Part shown: positions 1 through 7,389 of the stretch, piece after piece
How positions within the stretch are numbered: position 1 is the first letter of the stretch
Layout: the number at the start of each line of letters is the position of its first letter
IMG/VR virus record: IMGVR_UViG_3300042691_036646
Location: 1-20,475 of that record
Strand: one strand, 5' to 3'
DNA from: a virus
DNA: 20,475 bases
Position numbers and translations under genes: made by a program
The notes under the pieces: model-generated
The model's database searches: none
What the model saw: only the letters and a program-made list of their open reading frames with translations
Told to the model about the DNA's origin: nothing

Positions 1-1241
1 TTAAACGAATAATAAGTCAATCTACGACAGAATATATCTGGATAACAAGCAGTATTTGTGATTATAACAATTTTGATTTTTGTTGGCATCCAAGCCAATG
101 GCAAGCAGAAATGATTCATTGCTTTAGTTGGAGTACCCACGAACGAAATCGAAGAGGAAATACTTTTTATATTCACGTAGAGTCATTTCGCAAACAAATG
201 TATGAACTTGAATTATTAGACTGGTTTAACGTTATACATTACAATGACGAACAAAAAGTTTTTAATTTTTATTGTCCCATTGTTAATTATGCCGACGATA
301 ATCTTATCGAGGCAATTAAACGCTACGACTTCCAGTTTCCCTATGCTAAATTTGTAAGAAGCACCGAAGATGATATTGCCTATTTTAGCGAACAGTATTC
401 AGGGGACGAAATAGTGCTATGGAGAGAAAAAGATAGACAAGTGGTTCCGCTTTCGTCTGACAACTCTTGTTGTTTAGTCCCTAAAGATGTAAAACAATAT
501 ATAAAAACACAGATCTATGATTACCCCCATATTTGTAATGTCGACATAGTTGTAAAAAAATCTTCAAGATTACAAATTAAATTTATAAGTAATGGAGAAC
601 CCGAGGCAGATCATTGGTTTAACCATTGTCTAAAATCCAGTACCGGGTCCGATATTCAACGAATAATGAATATCAATGGCAGAATGGCTGCTTATAAGGC
701 TGCAGCCGAGTCCAGTAAAACAGATTGGTTTTTTGCTGTATTTGCCAAATTAGAAGTTGATCCGGATTTTGATTGGGATTGGCAACCGGATTATTTTCAA
801 GAGCCTAAACACTATATCTTTCATGCCCGTAATCCTGTTAATGGTTTAGTTTACGGACATCAAGCCATGATCGCTTACAATAAAAGATTAGTGCTAGAAA
901 CTATGGAATCAGGGTTGGATTTTACTTTAAGTCGTGCACATGAAGTGGTACCTATTCTGTCAGGTACAGCACACTTTAATCAAGATCCGTGGACCACTTG
1001 GCGAACATCTTTCAGAGAGGTATTGAAATTGAAACATTTTCAACAAACATCTCCATCAATTGAAACTGATTTTAGATTGAAAAAATGGTGCACTATTGCA
1101 GAAGGCAACTATGCTGAATGGTGTTTGGCAGGTGCTACAGATGCAGTAGAATATTATAATTCTGTCAACGGCGATTATGAACATCTAAAGTTTAGTTTCG
1201 AATGGGCATGGCTCAAAAGTTATTTTGAAACTAAATACTGA
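1..1241 (+). CDS. Two-repeat conserved phage protein, possibly glycosyltransferase-like (5' partial)
   Basis: The frame is open to the left edge (first full codon at base 3), so the true start lies outside the window; the ATG at 111 is internal. The protein has two similar halves. One begins TEYIWITSS just upstream of base 111 and continues with an FDF-x-WHP motif. The second begins KTDWFFAVF about 200 residues after the ATG at 111 and continues with FDWDWQP, then RNPVNGLVYG. The C-terminus carries HFNQDPWTTWRTSFRE. I recall related proteins from marine T4-type phages, in which the NPVNGL-YG segment resembles part of a sugar-transferase fold, but I see no clear DxD pair, so the function is a guess. 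The stop codon directly abuts the ATG of the next gene, suggesting translational coupling. That it is a real gene is near certain. Confidence 0.75.
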   Translation, partial: KRIISQSTTEYIWITSSICDYNNFDFCWHPSQWQAEMIHCFSWSTHERNRRGNTFYIHVESFRKQMYELELLDWFNVIHYNDEQKVFNFYCPIVNYADDNLIEAIKRYDFQFPYAKFVRSTEDDIAYFSEQYSGDEIVLWREKDRQVVPLSSDNSCCLVPKDVKQYIKTQIYDYPHICNVDIVVKKSSRLQIKFISNGEPEADHWFNHCLKSSTGSDIQRIMNINGRMAAYKAAAESSKTDWFFAVFAKLEVDPDFDWDWQPDYFQEPKHYIFHARNPVNGLVYGHQAMIAYNKRLVLETMESGLDFTLSRAHEVVPILSGTAHFNQDPWTTWRTSFREVLKLKHFQQTSPSIETDFRLKKWCTIAEGNYAEWCLAGATDAVEYYNSVNGDYEHLKFSFEWAWLKSYFETKY

Positions 1242-1637
1242 ATGCGTATCAATGAAATTATAAAAGAAAACAAAAAAACAATTCAGGGTGAAGATTATCA
1301 TCCGAATGAAACTCCACCGGGTCCTGAGTTTAAGCCAACTATGCCTAAAGGCACAGTCAGAGTTGATGTCAGTGATGTATATGATTGGTATAAATTAGGA
1401 CAGCATATAAGTAATTTGAAAGGACTAGGCAAACACGATTTCGGAAAAGGACCGCCTAGTACTATTTTTTCTTTTGGCAGCGAAGATCAAGAACATCAAT
1501 ATATAAAAGATTTAGAAAAAACAGGGTTAACTACAACAGATATTGATCCAATAGATCCAGATCAACCTGCAACAATGAAAAAACAAAAAGTTGATCCTAC
1601 ATATAATGTAAACGAAAAAAGAAATTTTAAGAAATAA
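1242..1637 (+). CDS. Small conserved phage protein of unknown function
   Basis: 131 residues, starting immediately after the upstream stop (TGA ATG). It opens with MRINEII, a start I associate with several unrelated small proteins of marine myoviruses. A proline-rich stretch (about residues 20-38) follows, then a compact middle domain (VDVSDVYDWYKLGQ, about 41-54, through FSFGSEDQEHQYI), and a polar, charged tail. There is no signal peptide, membrane segment or catalytic motif. Its 3' end overlaps the convergent minus-strand aminotransferase gene by 11 nt (1627-1637), and no terminator hairpin is visible there. Function is not recognised. Confidence 0.7.
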   Translation: MRINEIIKENKKTIQGEDYHPNETPPGPEFKPTMPKGTVRVDVSDVYDWYKLGQHISNLKGLGKHDFGKGPPSTIFSFGSEDQEHQYIKDLEKTGLTTTDIDPIDPDQPATMKKQKVDPTYNVNEKRNFKK

Positions 1638-2733
1638 AACGTTTAATTGTTTCTATAATCTTTTCAACTTCTGCATCAGTTAATTCTGGATATATAGGTA
1701 GACTTAGACATTCCATGCAAAATGCAGTGGACTGTCTATAAAATATATCTGTGCTTTGAATATAATTAAACCCCAAAGGAGTATCAAACAAGGGTGTGTC
1801 ATAATGAACTTTTGTTTCGATGGAATTCGCTAACAAATGTCGTGCTAAAGCATTTCTATCATGATACTTGATAACGTACTTGTGCCATGCATGTACAACA
1901 TCTTCCTGCGTTCTTGGTATATCTATTATATTTTCTAATTCGCTGTTGTAGTATTCTGCAATATCTGATCGTCGTTTTTGCCAAGAATCAAAGTATTTTA
2001 ATTTTACTAGCATTTGCGCACAGTCAGATTCGCTCATTTTACTGTTGGTACCTATGCTATGATAGAAACCATTAACTCTACCGTTATTTTTCCAACCACG
2101 TAAAAATTCATTTATTTCGGGATCGTCAGTAAGAATCATGCCTCCAGATCCATAATTAGGCAAATTCTTTGTAGGATCAAAACTTAAACAACTCACAGTG
2201 CCTAATTTACCACTGGGAACGCCTTTGTAACTGGCCCCAAAACTTTGTGCTGCATCTTCTATTATGTAAAGATCGCTATTAAAAAAGTCTGATGCAATTT
2301 TAAATCTATCATAATCAATGACATTACCAAATAGATTAACATACATTATTGTTTTGACACCAGAACCTGTTATAGGATAATCTATACTGTCTAAATCAAT
2401 AAGGCCTTGATCATCTGTGTCACAGAATACAGGAGTATTGCCGGCTAATACTACACTGTTTAATGTAGCAATAAAACTCAGTGAAGGTATTATTGTTTTT
2501 GAAGGTATATCTTTTTTGGTCTTTAAAAAACTTTGTGCAAATATTAATGCTTGACTACAACTATTCACTGAAATTGCATAGGTTCTATGGCAACGAGCCG
2601 CCATAGATCTCTCAAATTTTTCTGTATAGTATCCGTCCAGGACTTGACCTGTTTTTAGGACTTGATCGGTAACATCCAATATTTCTTGTTGTAAAGTTTT
2701 GTATTGCCGATCTAACCCAAAGAATTTTATCAT
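1627..2733 (-). CDS. DegT/DnrJ/EryC1/StrS-family sugar aminotransferase
   Basis: A fold-type I PLP enzyme of 368 residues, the usual length for the family that transaminates keto-sugars on nucleotide carriers. Visible marks are VNSCSQAL (56-63, cofactor phosphate binding), EDAAQSFGA (159-167, with the Asp that contacts the pyridine ring) and SFDPTKNLPNYGSGG (184-198), where K189 should form the Schiff base. The start overlaps the epimerase stop by 4 nt, so the two are translated together, and an epimerase/dehydratase is the expected partner in making an amino sugar. In a phage this could serve glycosylation of virion, DNA or host surface; the product sugar cannot be read from the sequence. 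Family assignment is secure, substrate unknown. Confidence 0.92.
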   Translation of the reverse strand: MIKFFGLDRQYKTLQQEILDVTDQVLKTGQVLDGYYTEKFERSMAARCHRTYAISVNSCSQALIFAQSFLKTKKDIPSKTIIPSLSFIATLNSVVLAGNTPVFCDTDDQGLIDLDSIDYPITGSGVKTIMYVNLFGNVIDYDRFKIASDFFNSDLYIIEDAAQSFGASYKGVPSGKLGTVSCLSFDPTKNLPNYGSGGMILTDDPEINEFLRGWKNNGRVNGFYHSIGTNSKMSESDCAQMLVKLKYFDSWQKRRSDIAEYYNSELENIIDIPRTQEDVVHAWHKYVIKYHDRNALARHLLANSIETKVHYDTPLFDTPLGFNYIQSTDIFYRQSTAFCMECLSLPIYPELTDAEVEKIIETIKRFIS

Positions 2734-3704
2734 AACAATTTAGACCAGTAATCACTGGTTCGGAACCATTGGTAATATTTGTAAAATCCTTGTTCTACAT
2801 TTACTTGTGGATCATATTCCAAATCTTTTATAGCACGGTCGATACATAATCTTCCTCTACTAGGAAAATCTTTATCTTTGTCTTCAACAATGATTTGACC
2901 TTTTCCTGCGATCGATACGGCTATATTTGCTGCATCTAATAGAGTATATAGTTTAGTGTCTGCCCTTGTGATATTATATATTTTATTAGCAGCAATTTGC
3001 TTTGTTGCAGCCAACGCAATCCCCATGGCTGTATCTTCTACATAAGTGAAATCTAATACTTCATTTGCACCTTTTACTCTTAAAGTTTCTCCACGCATCG
3101 CTGCCAGCATGAATTTACTAACAACTCGATCTTCTACATCTGATTCGCCGTACACTGCGCTGGGTCTTATGATAGTATGGTCAAAGTGGCCTTGTCTGGT
3201 ATGATCTTCGACTAGCCATTCCCCCATATATTTCATAATACCATATTGGCCTATGGGTGCACAAATACTGTCTTCGGTAACGTCGTTATCAAAATCTCCA
3301 TATACCATGCTGCTACTGATATAGATGAATTTAGGTATATTATATTTTTTAGTTAAATTTAATAAATTAATTAAACCTGTGCCCATGACATTAGCAGCCA
3401 CTATAGGATTTTGACTTACAATTTTTTGTCTTGGAAAACTGGCTAAATGAATAACTGCATCTACATTGTTGAGGTAATTCAAAAATAAATTATCTAATTT
3501 TTGAAACTCAAGTAAATCTATTCTATAAATTTTGGATTTAATTTTTTGTAGTCGTTCTTGAATTAGATAAGTTAGTTCTGCTTTTGGGATAAAGCCGTAG
3601 TCGGTATAATTGTCAACTATAACGCATTCATGCCCCCATGTTTCTAAAATGCGTACAACATTATGTCCTATAAAACCGGCACCGCCGGTAACAATAAATT
3701 TCAT
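2730..3704 (-). CDS. NAD-dependent sugar epimerase/dehydratase (extended SDR)
   Basis: An extended short-chain dehydrogenase of about 324 residues. Counting from the longer GTG form, it has the NAD-binding TGGAGFIG (8-15), a VIHLAS strand (86-91), YISSSMVYG (130-138) with the catalytic Ser region, the YGIMK catalytic pair (Y156, K160) and IRPSAVYGESD (181-191), typical of UDP-glucose epimerase/dTDP-glucose dehydratase relatives. A GTG at 3710 would add two residues. I prefer the ATG at 3704 because it gives an ATGA overlap with the upstream stop and lies just after the purine-rich GAGGTGGGG. It overlaps the aminotransferase downstream by 4 nt. It probably acts on a nucleotide sugar feeding that aminotransferase; the exact reaction is not determinable. 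Confidence 0.9.
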   Translation of the reverse strand: MKFIVTGGAGFIGHNVVRILETWGHECVIVDNYTDYGFIPKAELTYLIQERLQKIKSKIYRIDLLEFQKLDNLFLNYLNNVDAVIHLASFPRQKIVSQNPIVAANVMGTGLINLLNLTKKYNIPKFIYISSSMVYGDFDNDVTEDSICAPIGQYGIMKYMGEWLVEDHTRQGHFDHTIIRPSAVYGESDVEDRVVSKFMLAAMRGETLRVKGANEVLDFTYVEDTAMGIALAATKQIAANKIYNITRADTKLYTLLDAANIAVSIAGKGQIIVEDKDKDFPSRGRLCIDRAIKDLEYDPQVNVEQGFYKYYQWFRTSDYWSKLL

Positions 3705-3937
3705 CCCCACCTCAATTCAAAATACGTTAAATCTTTGTCAGTCAAGTCTGCTACAATAGAAATTTCATAACCGCACCAATCGGGATTGATATTAGTATAA
3801 AATATTGGTTTATCTATACTGTGACTCATTACCCAACTTCCCTTTTCTGTTTGTTGCCAATTCCAAATGGGTTCGGCAGCATACAGTTCGGGGTCTTCTA
3901 CATCGCTGAGTCTAAAACGATGAACACAGATTTTCAT
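3701..3937 (-). CDS. Small conserved phage protein between thyA and epimerase
   Basis: 78 residues, linked by ATGA overlaps to thyA upstream (3934-3937) and to the epimerase downstream (3701-3704). Tryptophan-rich, with EPIWNWQQTEKGSWVMSHS in the middle and a C-terminal YEISIVADL...TYFELRW pattern. The ending resembles that of the small protein at 9528-9845 (FAIYFAG...FTFFKLKW), so the two may be distant paralogs. No membrane segment, metal site or catalytic motif. Its position suggests only shared transcription with thyA. Function unknown. Confidence 0.7.
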   Translation of the reverse strand: MKICVHRFRLSDVEDPELYAAEPIWNWQQTEKGSWVMSHSIDKPIFYTNINPDWCGYEISIVADLTDKDLTYFELRWG

Positions 3938-4785
3938 ACAGCCATTTCGGCTCGAATAGGTGCATGACTTTGATAGTCCACTAATTCAATATCAGCCATT
4001 GTGAATTTGTCGATATCCTTAATCTTAGGATTGAGTCGTAAAGTTGGGGCAGGCAAGGGTTCGCGTGTTAGTTGTTCTTTAACCTGCTCTATGTGGTTGC
4101 TGTATATATGGGCGTCTCCTAGAACATGAACAAACTCACCTACATCTAAGTCACACACTTGTGCAATCATATGAGTGAGCAGTGAGTAGGATGCAATGTT
4201 AAAAGGTACACCTAAAAACATATCGCATGAACGCTGATACATTTGGCAACTCAACTTACCATCTGTTACATTAAACTGACTTAACACGTGACAAGGTGGC
4301 AGGGCCATGTCTTTTAATTCGCCTGGATTCCATGCTGTCAATATATGTCTTCGTCCGTGCGGGTCACGTTTGATATTTTCAATTAAGACTGACAGTTGAT
4401 CAACATTACTGCCCCATCTAGGTGATTCCCATTTACGCCATTGTACTCCGTAGATCCTTCCCAAGTCTCCAGGAAATTTAGATTTACTTTTCCAATAATC
4501 CGCTTCTGCATTAGCAGTCCAGATGGTAGTCTTTTCAGAGTTTTTATCGCCATGCAGTAGTTCCCTGAGTCTACGTTCGTCTCTTGATCCTTCAATAAAC
4601 CAAAGCAGTTCAGACACTACACTTCGCCAAGCTAGTTTCTTAGTTGTAACTGCAGGGAAACCTTTTGACAAATCATATCGTTGTTGCATACCGAAACAAC
4701 TTAATGTACCAACGCCTGTTCTATCAGTTTTTGATACCCCGTGATCTAAAACATACTGCAATGCATCTAAATAATTTTTTTCCAT
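3934..4785 (-). CDS. thyA: Thymidylate synthase ThyA
   Basis: Converts dUMP to dTMP using methylenetetrahydrofolate. 283 residues, close to the usual bacterial length. Visible marks: DRTGVGTLSCFG (21-32, folate/phosphate loop), the conserved RRHILTAWNP (145-154), LPPCHVLSQF (162-171) with nucleophile C165, QRSCDMFLGVPFNIASY (184-200) for dUMP binding, and LGDAHIYSNH (222-231). The C-terminus ends SHAPIRAEMAV, with the terminal hydrophobic residue expected for loop closure. It lies 12 nt downstream of DHFR, which regenerates its folate cofactor. No Shine-Dalgarno precedes the ATG; instead a TTGACA-17-TAAAAT promoter ends 6 nt before it, so mRNA may start almost at the ATG. Confidence 0.97.
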   Translation of the reverse strand: MEKNYLDALQYVLDHGVSKTDRTGVGTLSCFGMQQRYDLSKGFPAVTTKKLAWRSVVSELLWFIEGSRDERRLRELLHGDKNSEKTTIWTANAEADYWKSKSKFPGDLGRIYGVQWRKWESPRWGSNVDQLSVLIENIKRDPHGRRHILTAWNPGELKDMALPPCHVLSQFNVTDGKLSCQMYQRSCDMFLGVPFNIASYSLLTHMIAQVCDLDVGEFVHVLGDAHIYSNHIEQVKEQLTREPLPAPTLRLNPKIKDIDKFTMADIELVDYQSHAPIRAEMAV

Positions 4786-4791
4786 GCTATA

Positions 4792-4820
4792 ATTTTACTA
4801 TTTAGATTTAAAGATGTCAA
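4792..4820 (-). promoter_or_regulatory. Putative sigma70 promoter for thyA, possibly leaderless
   Basis: On the minus strand TTGACA (4820-4815), a 17-bp spacer, then TAAAAT (4797-4792). The -35 and spacer lie in the last codons of the DHFR gene and the -10 in the 12-nt gap. Transcription 6-7 bases after the -10 would begin at or next to the thyA ATG (4785). It lacks the GACAAATATTC block of the four promoters between 9045 and 11655. Because part is coding sequence, a chance match is possible. Confidence 0.5.
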
Positions 4821-5304
4821 CATTTTTATAAATGGTCCATGTACACTGCCTATCTGCACTAGGTTTTGCACTATACGCTCTAAAGACGGACAAAAACTTT
4901 TTGAGATCAATTTGTGTATCTGAATGATATTGTCCTTTGAAATGACTAATGTGTACTTCATCAAACATATATCTTTGAGTCATTAGTATTTCTGGACCTC
5001 CGATAACCCAGATAGTTTTTTTAGGATTTAACCTTTGTATTTCTGTTAGATGTTCTTTAATGTCTCCAGAAATTGATCTAACACCGTAACCTATTATAGG
5101 TCTATGCGTTACTACACATGTATACCTATTAGGTAGAGGTTTCGGCATTTTAGGATCATCCCATGTTCTCCGCCCCATTATCACAATTTGATCTTCTGTT
5201 TGTTGTTTAAAATATTGCAGATCTTCTTTATGATGTGGCCAAGGCAGTGTGCCCTTATTGCCCATGCCTCCCCAATAATCCACTGCAAAGATTGCTTTGA
5301 TCAT
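4798..5304 (-). CDS. folA: Dihydrofolate reductase
   Basis: NADPH-dependent reduction of dihydrofolate to tetrahydrofolate, needed after each ThyA turnover. 168 residues, normal for the family. Visible marks: AIFAVDYWGGMGNKGTLPWP (4-23, the Met20-type loop), WPHHKEDLQYF (22-32) with acidic D28 in the active-site position, VIMGRRTWDD for cofactor binding, and IWVIGGPEIL near residue 95, the conserved Gly-Gly turn. The start overlaps the upstream gene's stop by 4 nt and the 3' end lies 12 nt before thyA. DHFR next to thymidylate synthase is common in T4-type phages (frd-td in T4). Confidence 0.95.
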   Translation of the reverse strand: MIKAIFAVDYWGGMGNKGTLPWPHHKEDLQYFKQQTEDQIVIMGRRTWDDPKMPKPLPNRYTCVVTHRPIIGYGVRSISGDIKEHLTEIQRLNPKKTIWVIGGPEILMTQRYMFDEVHISHFKGQYHSDTQIDLKKFLSVFRAYSAKPSADRQCTWTIYKNVDIFKSK

Positions 5305-5645
5305 AATTTAGAAAGTAGTTTGTCTGTTTCTGGTTGAATTGTACGTTCTACTGATTCTATATCTACAAAAAAATCTACATTTTTAATGTACATATCTAAA
5401 TCAGACAATCGTTTGTTAACACGTTCTTCTATTTCATCTGGATCCAGGCCTGAAGATAAAAGTTCTTTTATATTTACTTCTACGTCTGTGCCATCTTTAA
5501 GATGAACAATTAAACGTTCTAGCACATGTATTGGAACTTCTTCTTTATCGATATCTTTAAGAATATTTCTCCAGGCAACTTTCGAACTTAAATTAAGCTT
5601 CTTGGGTTTTGGTTTTGGCGGCTTTTTTGGTCTTTGGTCTGCCAT
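5301..5645 (-). CDS. Conserved phage protein, acidic with basic N-terminal tail
   Basis: 114 residues. The first 20 are Pro/Lys-rich (KKPPKPKPKK); the rest is acidic and mostly helical, with ERLIVHLKDGTDVEVNIKEL in the middle and NVDFFVDIESVERTIQPETDK near the end. I recall close relatives as conserved hypothetical proteins in cyanophage-like myoviruses, next to homologs of the upstream gene. It overlaps that gene by 53 nt in another frame, and the overlap codes for the Lys-rich tails of both. Its stop overlaps the DHFR start by 4 nt. No enzymatic motif; it may be a structural or interaction protein, but nothing here shows which. Confidence 0.75.
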   Translation of the reverse strand: MADQRPKKPPKPKPKKLNLSSKVAWRNILKDIDKEEVPIHVLERLIVHLKDGTDVEVNIKELLSSGLDPDEIEERVNKRLSDLDMYIKNVDFFVDIESVERTIQPETDKLLSKL

Positions 5646-6291
5646 TTAGATTAGTCTCGTTTACGGAACCGCTTAGTGCTGCTGCTTCTTTCATTAGTCT
5701 ATCACTTTCTGCTAAGAGCGATTTTGCTTCTGCAGCCATTTTTTGTGCTTGTGCTATTCTTTGTGTAGCAAGTTGTTCGTCAGTTAAAATCTCATCTAGT
5801 TTGATATTTGTATCTACTATTGCAGGAGTGCTTCTACTATCTTTTGGAGTTCTGACCTCTCCTAAAGTTCTTTCTTGTGGTCGACGTTTTCCTGTCATAC
5901 CTGCGTTTTTATCTAATTCTGCCAACTCTTTAACTGCTTCTTCTCCCTTTGCTAATTTACCCATGATTTCATTTAGTTCATCGAGTCTTACATTGCTTTT
6001 AGCATTTGGGGTTACAATAACTTGGTTAGTAGGAATTTTTTTAATCATTCCTTCTTTGTGCAACGTTGCCAAGGCATTATTGCCATCCTGTAGTGTTACA
6101 CGGAACAGATAGTCTGAGAATTCTTTGGCTTGTTGTCCTGCATCGCTTTCCAATGCTGACATGATATCATCATGTATATGTCTAGGTAATGTTTCTGGAT
6201 AAATTACCAAACACATATGATCTTCATTGGGAACAGTTCTAAAAAGAATAACAACTTTTTTACTGTTATGTTTACCGACATGTTTAATCAT
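5593..6291 (-). CDS. Conserved phage protein with coiled-coil C-terminal half
   Basis: 232 residues, starting MIKHVGKHNSKKVVILFR after an AGGAAA ribosome-binding site. The N-terminal 100 residues form a compact domain (VPNEDHMCLVIYPETLPR, HKEGMIKKIPTNQVIVTP). A charged linker follows (about 105-165), then an Ala/Glu/Lys-rich heptad-like stretch (about 165-205) likely to be a coiled coil, and a basic tail. The N-terminal domain is one I recall as widely conserved, without known function, in marine T4-type phages. The last 53 nt overlap the next gene. No catalytic motif is visible. Confidence 0.8.
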   Translation of the reverse strand: MIKHVGKHNSKKVVILFRTVPNEDHMCLVIYPETLPRHIHDDIMSALESDAGQQAKEFSDYLFRVTLQDGNNALATLHKEGMIKKIPTNQVIVTPNAKSNVRLDELNEIMGKLAKGEEAVKELAELDKNAGMTGKRRPQERTLGEVRTPKDSRSTPAIVDTNIKLDEILTDEQLATQRIAQAQKMAAEAKSLLAESDRLMKEAAALSGSVNETNLNGRPKTKKAAKTKTQEA

Positions 6292-6308
6292 TTGTATTTC
6301 CTATTAGT

Positions 6309-6500
6309 TTAATTAGAATTTGTCTTTTGTATAACATTTAAATCTACTAAAAATTCGTAAATTTTGTTATAAGCCGCGCCTACATCTACAAATTCTTCAG
6401 GCTTAAATCCGCCCCTACTGTTTACTAATTGTATTATTCCTAGAATTGTAAGTAACTCTTTTGTTGGAATGCTAACCTCTTTAGTTTGTTCTTCACTCAT
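6309..6500 (-). CDS. Small conserved phage protein
   Basis: 63 residues, probably helical: a polar N-terminus (MSEEQTKEVSIPTKELL), a hydrophobic helix (TILGIIQLVNSRGGF), then FVDVGAAYNKIYEFLVDL. The spacing of Gly and aromatic residues (RGGFKPEEFVDVGAAYNKI) matches a small family I recall beside homologs of the downstream 232-residue gene in cyanophage-like genomes. An AAAGG precedes the ATG by several bases. Function unknown. Confidence 0.65.
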   Translation of the reverse strand: MSEEQTKEVSIPTKELLTILGIIQLVNSRGGFKPEEFVDVGAAYNKIYEFLVDLNVIQKTNSN

Positions 6501-6555
6501 AGTTAACCTTTAATACTACTTTATTTACTACAATTCTCCGAACAGATTTTTTTTA

Positions 6556-6840
6556 TTAGAAATTGTAGATATTAATTTTGTCTAAACTAAGTAGAAATAT
6601 TGTAGATTCTGAATGTTCTTCAAAGGCAACACATTTAGTTAATTGTCGCGAACCATTTTCTATTTTGCAGTAATCACCATACCAAAATCTTCCCTGCAAA
6701 TTTTGATATACCCAATCCACGATGTACTTATCTGCAACTCTTATATCAAAAAAGATTTTTTCAAAATGTGGTGGGCAATGTGATAATTGTCTTAAACCCA
6801 TGACATTTAGTGGATTAATCTCTCCATATTTCAGCATCAA
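6556..6840 (-). CDS. Hypothetical protein
   Basis: 94 residues with no motif I recognise. It contains a basic/aromatic central part (VDWVYQNLQGRFWYGDYCKIENG) and three cysteines without metal-site spacing. Its first 26 nt overlap the 3' end of a 39-residue membrane ORF (6815-6934) in another frame, so translation of the two may be coupled. There is no signal peptide. A 55-nt AT-rich gap with no obvious promoter separates it from the next gene downstream. Considered real because it fills its space in the same direction as its neighbours. Confidence 0.5.
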   Translation of the reverse strand: MMLKYGEINPLNVMGLRQLSHCPPHFEKIFFDIRVADKYIVDWVYQNLQGRFWYGDYCKIENGSRQLTKCVAFEEHSESTIFLLSLDKINIYNF

Positions 6841-6934
6841 AAATCTCCAAGACTTTGCATATTATTATGCTCAATACATATAAGAGCAAAAAAGTGCCTA
6901 AACTTAAAAATACAACACTTATGATTTGATTCAT
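6815..6934 (-). CDS. Tiny single-pass membrane protein
   Basis: A 39-residue ORF beginning MNQIISVVFLSLGTF. Residues 4-26 are almost wholly hydrophobic (Ile, Val, Leu, Phe) and end at ICK, followed by an acidic tail (EIFDAEIWRD), the layout of a one-pass inner-membrane protein with a cytoplasmic C-terminus. Its ATG overlaps the upstream stop as ATGA (6931-6934), the same coupling used by many genes here, and it fills an otherwise empty 90-nt gap. Nothing identifies its role; lysis-related or superinfection-related phage proteins can look like this. Confidence 0.55.
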   Translation of the reverse strand: MNQIISVVFLSLGTFLLLYVLSIIICKVLEIFDAEIWRD

Positions 6935-7386
6935 TTGTCATCCGAACAGAGTTTCGCCACTGTCAAAAATTGTTCGTAGGCATTACGCACTGCTTCATGC
7001 TGCATAAGTTTATATGCTTCTTCTACCATTGCTTGAGTTCCTGCACGTACAGAATCGGCCACAGCAGGTCTCATCAGAAGGTAATCCTCACGGTTAAAAC
7101 TGGCTGCAAGCTGCCTCCAAAGATTCCGTTGTTCATCTGTAATAGGTTTCCGTTGTGGCTGTAATTCCGAGGCTTTGACCATTGCTTTACACATTTTATC
7201 TTCAGCCACCACACTTGCAGCAATCAATGCAGCATAGTTAGGTTCAATGTTGTAGCGTGTACTTTGCCCCCCGGGGTAGCAAACCACTAAATGACTGCCT
7301 TGAGGAAATGAACTTAAAAGTTGATCGTCATATTCGTAAACAGGTTTGTAACGTCGACCGACTTTTTCATAAAATATTTTCTTCAT
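6931..7386 (-). CDS. Conserved phage protein (MKKIFYEKVGRRY family)
   Basis: 151 residues. The N-terminal half is the conserved part: MKKIFYEKVGRRYKPVYEYD, FPQGSHLVVCYPGGQSTRYN and PNYAALIAASVVAEDKM. The C-terminal half is helical, with RAGTQAMVEEAYKLMQHEAVRNAYEQF. I recall close relatives, always hypothetical, in T4-type phages of several proteobacterial and marine hosts, commonly beside a small Cys-rich protein like the upstream gene here (3 nt away). No known active site; a nucleic-acid or virion role would be a guess. Confidence 0.75.
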   Translation of the reverse strand: MKKIFYEKVGRRYKPVYEYDDQLLSSFPQGSHLVVCYPGGQSTRYNIEPNYAALIAASVVAEDKMCKAMVKASELQPQRKPITDEQRNLWRQLAASFNREDYLLMRPAVADSVRAGTQAMVEEAYKLMQHEAVRNAYEQFLTVAKLCSDDK

Positions 7387-7389
7387 TTT

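Noticed and set aside
1600-1680. Possible bidirectional terminator at the convergent gene ends
   Set aside because: The region is A/T-rich but no inverted repeat of useful length is visible.
3611-3616. TTGACA on the minus strand inside the epimerase gene
   Set aside because: No suitable -10 at 16-18 bp and no gene start nearby.
5609-6112. 167-codon plus-strand frame over the coiled-coil protein gene
   Set aside because: Ser/Ala/Leu-rich mirror of a Lys/Glu/Ala-rich coding strand; no ribosome-binding site or homology pattern.
6292-6320. GACAAATTCTAATT resembling the shared promoter block before the gene at 6291
   Set aside because: No -10 at 17 bp and only a partial match; most of it codes for the end of the upstream protein.
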